From a virus: a stretch of 52,940 nt of DNA. Under the pieces are notes generated by a model. It was not told the origin of the DNA, searched no databases, and saw nothing but the letters and a program-made list of their open reading frames with translations. How positions within the stretch are numbered: position 1 is the first letter of the stretch; each line of letters begins with the position of its first letter. The stretch lies in the IMG/VR virus record IMGVR_UViG_3300048587_001100, positions 1 to 52,940 of that record; one strand, 5' to 3'. A program made the position numbers and the translations under genes. Positions 48,649 through 52,940 of this stretch are shown piece after piece.

Positions 48649-50229
48649 ATGGCGGATCGCAAGGCACTCATCGGCGAAGTTCTGGATGGCGTCGTCCTGC
48701 ACGAACAGGACCAGTGGACCCCCGGCAGTGATCGGCTGGCCGACCCCGAGGGTCGCGTGCTGGCGCTGCTGACGGAGATCCCGGCGGAAGGCGGCGGTTC
48801 GGGGGGCGGCATTCCCGCGACCCGCACCATCCATGTCGATCCCGATCGCACCGACACCTACACCGCCGACGGGTCGGTCAGCCTGCCGTTCAAGACCGCC
48901 CAGGCCGGCCTCGACGCCCTCATGGCACTGACCGCCGTCAGCAGCGAAGTCAACGGCGTGCTGCGCTTCGCTCCGTCTCGGGCCTATGTCACCGAGACCA
49001 GCCAACTGGTCATGACGCTGCCGACCGACGCCTCGGCCGCCCGTCGCCTGGCCATCGTGGGCGACTCGGTCAGCGCGGCGAACACCGTCATCCTGCCGCC
49101 GCTGCGGATCGACGCCCCCGGCAACGGGTCTGTCAACTTCATCGCCATGCGCGGCCTGTGCTTCGCCGGTATCACCGGCGGCGCGGCCCAGGTGCTGCAC
49201 GTGCAGGGCCACGCCAGCTTCACCGGCCAGATCCGGATGTATCTCAGCGACATGCAGTTCCACACCAACAGCAAGGCGACCGACGCCTTCTACGTGGACG
49301 CGGTGGGCGGCGGCTCGTTTGGCCTGTACGGCGTGGGCCACACCAATTTCGTCGTGCACTCTTCCGGGACGGGCCACGCCATACGCATGGAGCGCGGCTG
49401 GATGAACCTCCGCGGTGCCAACGTCTGGGGCGGCTCGGCGGCGGCCATCAACCTGTCCGGCAGCGCGTCCGTCACGCTCTGGAGCGGCGAACTCACCGTC
49501 GCCGGCGGCACCGACACGAACCTGGTCACCCTGGCCGGCACCGCCGGTCTGCACCTGAACACGGTCTACGCCAACCCGCGCGGCAATGGCCACATCGTGA
49601 CGCACAGCGGCACGGGCGTGATCAGCCTGCGCGACGTGAACACGGGCCAGCTCCCTGGCGGAGGTACCGGCGGCATTGACGCCGCGGCGGGTGCAACGGC
49701 GCTGCTGGGCGTGGTGACCAAGGCGGACGGCTCGCCGGTGCCGGTCACCGTGGCCAGCGCCGCGTTGCTGGGCCGCGTTGTGCCCTCGGCCCAAGTGGGT
49801 TACGTCAACACGACCTCGGGCTTGACCGCGGTCACGGCGCAGGCGGCCATCGATGAACTGGCGGCCGACCTCAGCGCCATGGCTGCGGATGGCGTCAGCT
49901 TCGACAACACCGCCAGCGGCCTGACCGCCACGGATGTGCAGGCCGCGATTGATGAGTTGAAGGGTCAGATCGCGGCGCAGCCTGCGTTCGAAGTGGTCGC
50001 CGGCGCTGGTTTGGCCGCCGATGGCTCGACCTGGAGCGTGGCGGTCGATGACACCACGATCGAGATCAACGGTTCGGGCCTCGTGGCGCTCAAGCCCTAC
50101 CTGGATGGCTCCAGCGACGGTGCCTCGGGCAGCGCCTGGGCCACCTCGGCACCCGCGAGCCTAAAGGCCGCCATCGACCGGTTGGCCACTCAGCTTGCCG
50201 CGCACCTGGGCGGCGCGATCCCCGCGTAA
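48649..50229 (+). CDS. beta-helix tail fibre or spike protein
   Basis: A 526-residue protein. The N-terminal 60 residues may attach it to the virion. Residues 60-330 have the repetitive beta strands and Gly/Asn/Ser turns of a right-handed beta-helix. Residues 385-450 contain two tandem copies of a fibre repeat (YVNTTSGLTAVTAQAAIDEL and SFDNTASGLTATDVQAAIDE). The C-terminus ends in the motif shared with the upstream gene. It probably binds host surface polysaccharide. It lies before the tail tube, which is unusual for a fibre gene. Confidence 0.75.
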   Translation: MADRKALIGEVLDGVVLHEQDQWTPGSDRLADPEGRVLALLTEIPAEGGGSGGGIPATRTIHVDPDRTDTYTADGSVSLPFKTAQAGLDALMALTAVSSEVNGVLRFAPSRAYVTETSQLVMTLPTDASAARRLAIVGDSVSAANTVILPPLRIDAPGNGSVNFIAMRGLCFAGITGGAAQVLHVQGHASFTGQIRMYLSDMQFHTNSKATDAFYVDAVGGGSFGLYGVGHTNFVVHSSGTGHAIRMERGWMNLRGANVWGGSAAAINLSGSASVTLWSGELTVAGGTDTNLVTLAGTAGLHLNTVYANPRGNGHIVTHSGTGVISLRDVNTGQLPGGGTGGIDAAAGATALLGVVTKADGSPVPVTVASAALLGRVVPSAQVGYVNTTSGLTAVTAQAAIDELAADLSAMAADGVSFDNTASGLTATDVQAAIDELKGQIAAQPAFEVVAGAGLAADGSTWSVAVDDTTIEINGSGLVALKPYLDGSSDGASGSAWATSAPASLKAAIDRLATQLAAHLGGAIPA

Positions 50230-50243
50230 TCGAGGTAGCGGTC

Positions 50244-50648
50244 ATGGTCGAAATGAAGGTCAAGCTGAAGCCGCGTGAGGGTCTGAACGCCAAGCGCGTG
50301 AAATGGTCGGCGGACCGCTCCACCTTCAAGAACCTCGGCCACGCCGGTGCCGCGATCCGGCTCACCGCCAAACGCAGCATACGTAAGAGCAAAAAGGCGT
50401 CAACACCGGGGGCACCGCCGCACACGAGGCAGGGTCAGCTCAAGCGGGCGGTGGTCTACGCGGTGGAGAAGAGCAAGCAGAAGGTCGTCATCGGCCCCAC
50501 GCACGAGTTGGTCGGGCCGTCGGCCATGGCCCACGAGTTCGGCGGACGGTTCCGGGGCGACCAGTACCCCAAGCGCCCACTGATGGGGCCGGCACTGGAA
50601 AAGAACCTCGACCGATTGCCCAAGTTCTGGGCGGGGTCGGTTCGCTGA
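50244..50648 (+). CDS. minor tail / neck protein, HK97 gp10 or lambda Z-like
   Basis: 134 residues with GAGGTAG before the ATG. Basic N-terminus, AAIRLTAKRSIRKSKKAS, PPHTRQGQLKRAVVYAV and the closing PKRPLMGPALEKNLDRLPKF are the typical layout of this family. It lies just before the tail tube gene, as expected. Confidence 0.75.
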   Translation: MVEMKVKLKPREGLNAKRVKWSADRSTFKNLGHAGAAIRLTAKRSIRKSKKASTPGAPPHTRQGQLKRAVVYAVEKSKQKVVIGPTHELVGPSAMAHEFGGRFRGDQYPKRPLMGPALEKNLDRLPKFWAGSVR

Positions 50649-50680
50649 CCTCAATCTTCCGGGGGAAGGAGTAGATCGTC

Positions 50681-51109
50681 ATGGGCATCAAGCTCGGTTC
50701 GGAATGCAAGCTCTACCACGGTCCGGCAGGCACGACCGCCGACACCGTGATGGGCAACGTCAGGGACCTGACGCTCAACCTGGAAAAGGGCGAGGCGGAT
50801 GTGACCACCCGCGCCAACCAGGGCTGGCGCGCCATCGTGGCCACGCTCAAGAGCGGCACCGTCGAGTTCGAGATGGTCTGGGATACGGATGACGCCGGCT
50901 TCACGGCCCTGAAGAACGCGTACTTCAACAACACCGCCATCGCTCTGGCCATCCTCGACGGCGAGAACGGCGAGGGTTTGGACGCTGACTTCAGCGTGAC
51001 CAACTTCAGCCGCAGCGAGCCGCTGGAGGAAGCGGTGACCGTCAGCGTGACGGTGAAACCCACGTACTCAACCCGCGCTCCGGCCTGGATTGAAGGAGGT
51101 ACGCCCTGA
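50681..51109 (+). CDS. phage tail tube protein
   Basis: 142 residues with AAGGAG upstream. The pattern GNVRDLTLNLEKGEADVTTR, TVEFEMVWDTDDAGFTAL and AIALAILDG, with a beta-rich C-terminus, is that of TP901-like tail tube proteins. The stop overlaps the chaperone gene (TGATG). Confidence 0.87.
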   Translation: MGIKLGSECKLYHGPAGTTADTVMGNVRDLTLNLEKGEADVTTRANQGWRAIVATLKSGTVEFEMVWDTDDAGFTALKNAYFNNTAIALAILDGENGEGLDADFSVTNFSRSEPLEEAVTVSVTVKPTYSTRAPAWIEGGTP

Positions 51110-51654
51110 TGAAGACGTTCATTGACAACGCCGGCCGCACCTGGACCGTGGCCATCAACGTCAACGCCATCAAGCGGGTCAAGGGCCTCACGGGCGTGAA
51201 CCTGCTGGACGTGGTGAACGGTGATGCCGACCCGCGCGATGGCGGCCTCCTGGGCAAGCTGAGCAGCGACCCCATTCTGCTCTGCGACATTCTGTACGCA
51301 GTGTGCAAGCCCGAAGCCGACCCCCGGAACGTGAGCGATGAGGATTTCGGGCGGGCCATGGCCGGTGACGCCATCGACGCGGGCACGACCGCGCTGCTGG
51401 AGGAGCTGGTGGATTTTTTCCCGCAGGCGAAGCGCCGCGTGCTCGACAAGGCGCTTCGCAAACTGCGGTCGCTGGAGGCCCGGGTGATCGACCTGGCGGA
51501 GCGCCGGATGGACAGCCCGCAGATCGATCGGGCGATGGATCAAGCCATGGCCGACCTCGACCCCCCGGAAGCAGGGGCAGAACTTCCAGGGTCGACGCCG
51601 CCAGACTCATCGCCGAGCTCGCCGGGATCGCCGCGGTTGACCCTGGTCCGCTGA
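51109..51654 (+). CDS. tail assembly chaperone (G-like, unshifted product)
   Basis: 181 residues with AAGGAGG upstream. Small and helical after a beta start (TFIDNAGRTWTVAINVNAIK, VKGLTGVNLLDVV). The last 30 residues (Pro/Ser-rich) are beyond the frameshift heptamer and look like unshifted reading. It is placed between tail tube and, presumably, tape measure genes, as for lambda G. It would chaperone the tape measure. Confidence 0.78.
   Translation: MKTFIDNAGRTWTVAINVNAIKRVKGLTGVNLLDVVNGDADPRDGGLLGKLSSDPILLCDILYAVCKPEADPRNVSDEDFGRAMAGDAIDAGTTALLEELVDFFPQAKRRVLDKALRKLRSLEARVIDLAERRMDSPQIDRAMDQAMADLDPPEAGAELPGSTPPDSSPSSPGSPRLTLVR
51561..51567 (+). promoter_or_regulatory. putative -1 ribosomal frameshift site CCCCCCG
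   Basis: In the chaperone frame the codons read GAC CCC CCG, so the heptamer is C CCC CCG. A -1 slip leads into an open frame that includes VDAARLIAELAGIAAVDPGP and continues to 51923. The heptamer is unusual but consistent with slippery C runs. Confidence 0.65.
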
Positions 51655-51923
51655 CCCTCCGCGAGTTGGTCTGGATGGCCGAGGCCCGCCAGCGCGAAGC
51701 GTGGAGCCGGACCTCCACACTGTTGGCCATGATCGCCAACGTCGCCCGCGCGATGGGCGGCAAGTCCAGTTCGACTTCAACCAAGACGTTTAAGCCATCG
51801 GATTTCGACCCGTTCGAGCAGCGGAAGCAGGCCGAGGCGGAAGCGCTGCCGGGCAGCATTCGCCTGCTCAAGGACGTGTTCGTCAAGCCCAATCCGGGTG
51901 TTCCCAAAGGGAGCAAGCCATGA
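51567..51923 (+). CDS. tail assembly chaperone extension (T-like, -1 frame)
   Basis: The -1 frame is open from the heptamer and is clearly coding: LIAELAGIAAVDPGPLTLRE and LVWMAEARQREAWSRTSTLL are typical of the GT extension of tail chaperones. A TTG at 51666 and ATG at 51675 could start it independently, but conserved sequence begins well upstream of them, supporting a frameshift fusion. It should recruit tail tube subunits. Confidence 0.75.
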   Translation, partial: GSRGRTSRVDAARLIAELAGIAAVDPGPLTLRELVWMAEARQREAWSRTSTLLAMIANVARAMGGKSSSTSTKTFKPSDFDPFEQRKQAEAEALPGSIRLLKDVFVKPNPGVPKGSKP

Positions 51924-52480
51924 AGCTGAGCACGTGGTTCATCATCGCGGCGGTGGTGGTGGCACTGGTGAGTTGCTCAGGCTGTGTTCAAGCCGGCCGC
52001 ATCGTCACCGAAACCTATGACCCCGCCCCCGGACGGGGCCTGATCCGTCGCGTGATCGTCGAGCAGCCGGGTAAGGCGGTCGAGCCCGCGACGCTGCAGC
52101 AGGTGGATCGCACTGAGCCGATGGTGCCGATCATCCACGCCTCCACCGGCGCTCGTCAGCCGATCGATCACGCCGCGGTGAAGCGGTCCGGCATCATTAC
52201 GTGGTCGGGCGTGGCGCTGTGCGTGCTCGGGGCCGGCCTGTTGGTGGTGCGCTCGTGGGTGCCGGTGGTCCCGATCGGCGCGAGTCTGGCGGCCATGGGC
52301 GTGGGCCTGGTGCTGCTGTGGCTGCCCACGTTGTTTGAGCAGTACAGCTGGTTGTTCCTGGCCCTGATCGGCGGCGTGGCGCTCCTGTACCTCACCAGCG
52401 GCATCGACAACATCGTGAAGCTGCGGGCCAACAAGCCGAGTGGTGCGGACTCGCGAGCGCCGCCTGTCATCCAGTCTTGA
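51920..52480 (+). CDS. lipoprotein-like membrane protein with three further membrane spans
   Basis: 186 residues, overlapping the previous stop. MKLSTWFIIAAVVVALVSC is a signal peptide with a lipobox (LVSC, Cys 19). A 75-residue soluble part follows, then three hydrophobic helices (about 93-165, with SGVALCVLGAGLLVV, VGLVLLWLPTLF, LFLALIGGVALLYL). It sits between the chaperone and the last gene. Roles in lysis or superinfection exclusion are possible. Location is the envelope. Confidence 0.7.
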   Translation: MKLSTWFIIAAVVVALVSCSGCVQAGRIVTETYDPAPGRGLIRRVIVEQPGKAVEPATLQQVDRTEPMVPIIHASTGARQPIDHAAVKRSGIITWSGVALCVLGAGLLVVRSWVPVVPIGASLAAMGVGLVLLWLPTLFEQYSWLFLALIGGVALLYLTSGIDNIVKLRANKPSGADSRAPPVIQS

Positions 52481-52538
52481 GCCGCGCGTGACGTCGTGTT
52501 CCCTGCCCAATCACCTTCCTTTTCTGGAGGATTTCAAC

Positions 52539-52940
52539 ATGACCGACGCTGTTCTGGACCACCCCGTGATCGAATCCCTGCCTTCGGGCAAGCACATGGT
52601 CGTGGTCGGGCTGTACTGCGGTGACGCCCAGCACACCGACCTGACCGACGCCGGCAGCGCCGAGGGCGAAGCCCTCATCCTGGCCGAGCTGACCAAAGCC
52701 ATCGAAGCGACCAAGCCGATCGTATCCAATCGCCCCGGCAGCCTGATCGCCACCGTCAGTGTCGGTGAGCACGACCAGACCATCGATGTGCACGACTGGA
52801 TCGGCTACGCCGACCTGCAGGTGCAACTCTTCGCCGCCTGGCAGCGCATCGCCCGCACCGCCGCGGTGGCCAACGCCATCGGCGACAAGGCGACGGTCGC
52901 CCCTCACGCGCAGAAGGTGGCCGAGTTCTTTCGCCGCTGA
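52539..52940 (+). CDS. hypothetical phage protein
   Basis: 133 residues from the ATG at 52539, ending exactly at the window edge. A CTGGAGGA leader lies upstream. It is mixed alpha/beta (GKHMVVVGLYCGDAQHTDLT, WIGYADLQVQLFAAWQRIAR). No family is recognised. It lies in the tail region before the expected tape measure gene. Confidence 0.7.
   Translation: MTDAVLDHPVIESLPSGKHMVVVGLYCGDAQHTDLTDAGSAEGEALILAELTKAIEATKPIVSNRPGSLIATVSVGEHDQTIDVHDWIGYADLQVQLFAAWQRIARTAAVANAIGDKATVAPHAQKVAEFFRR

Noticed and set aside
1-52940. CRISPR array, rRNA or complete insertion sequence
   Set aside because: No regularly spaced repeat-spacer pattern, rRNA sequence or transposase was seen; the repeats found are operator, iteron or integrase-type sites.

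Overview
The window is high-GC bacterial DNA and consists almost entirely of two tailed-phage prophages lying next to each other. No host housekeeping gene is visible, so the host can only be guessed. The base composition, the atypical tyrosine integrase, and the mix of sigma-like and zinc-ribbon proteins would fit Planctomycetota, but this is weak inference.

LEFT ELEMENT (about 1 to 24,734, genes almost all on the minus strand). Read from right to left it holds: a tyrosine integrase beside its attachment region; two small membrane proteins in a low-GC patch; a large protein that may be a replication protein; a control region with seven dyad repeats; two sigma-like regulators; an HNH nuclease; a ParB-like protein and a cytosine-C5 methyltransferase; and then a textbook HK97-type late operon. 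That operon runs small and large terminase, portal, prohead protease, major capsid, connectors, tail tube, a G/GT tail chaperone pair with a canonical GGGAAAC slippery site, a short tape measure and two further virion proteins. At the left edge lies a lower-GC gene in the same orientation. It encodes a GHKL ATPase fused to a Shedu-like PD-(D/E)xK nuclease domain and is probably an anti-phage cargo gene.

JUNCTION (24,589-24,780). Five TGTACCCCC-type integrase arm sites precede the 3' half of a tRNA-Pro(CGG) gene. The 5' half is missing, so this is the distal attachment site, and the intact tRNA should lie left of the window. The stop codon of the serine recombinase of the right element lies inside the same tRNA fragment, so the two elements abut at one tRNA locus.

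RIGHT ELEMENT (24,762 to past 52,940). Its left end is a minus-strand lysogeny cluster: a large serine recombinase, a small coupled protein and a sigma-like factor. Next comes a plus-strand recombination and replication block: winged-helix protein, RecE-like exonuclease, Sak4-like annealing ATPase, DUF669 protein, RusA resolvase, DEAH helicase and primase-helicase. A probable replication origin follows, with iterons, a DnaA box and hairpins. After it come a triple zinc-finger protein, a ParB-methyltransferase fusion, and a cassette of five small minus-strand genes. The late genes are a GpA-like terminase, portal, protease-capsid fusion, decoration and connector proteins, a beta-helix fibre, tail tube, and a second frameshifted tail chaperone pair. 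The tape measure and lysis genes must lie beyond the right edge.

All family assignments come from reading motifs and gene order by eye; no database search was possible.
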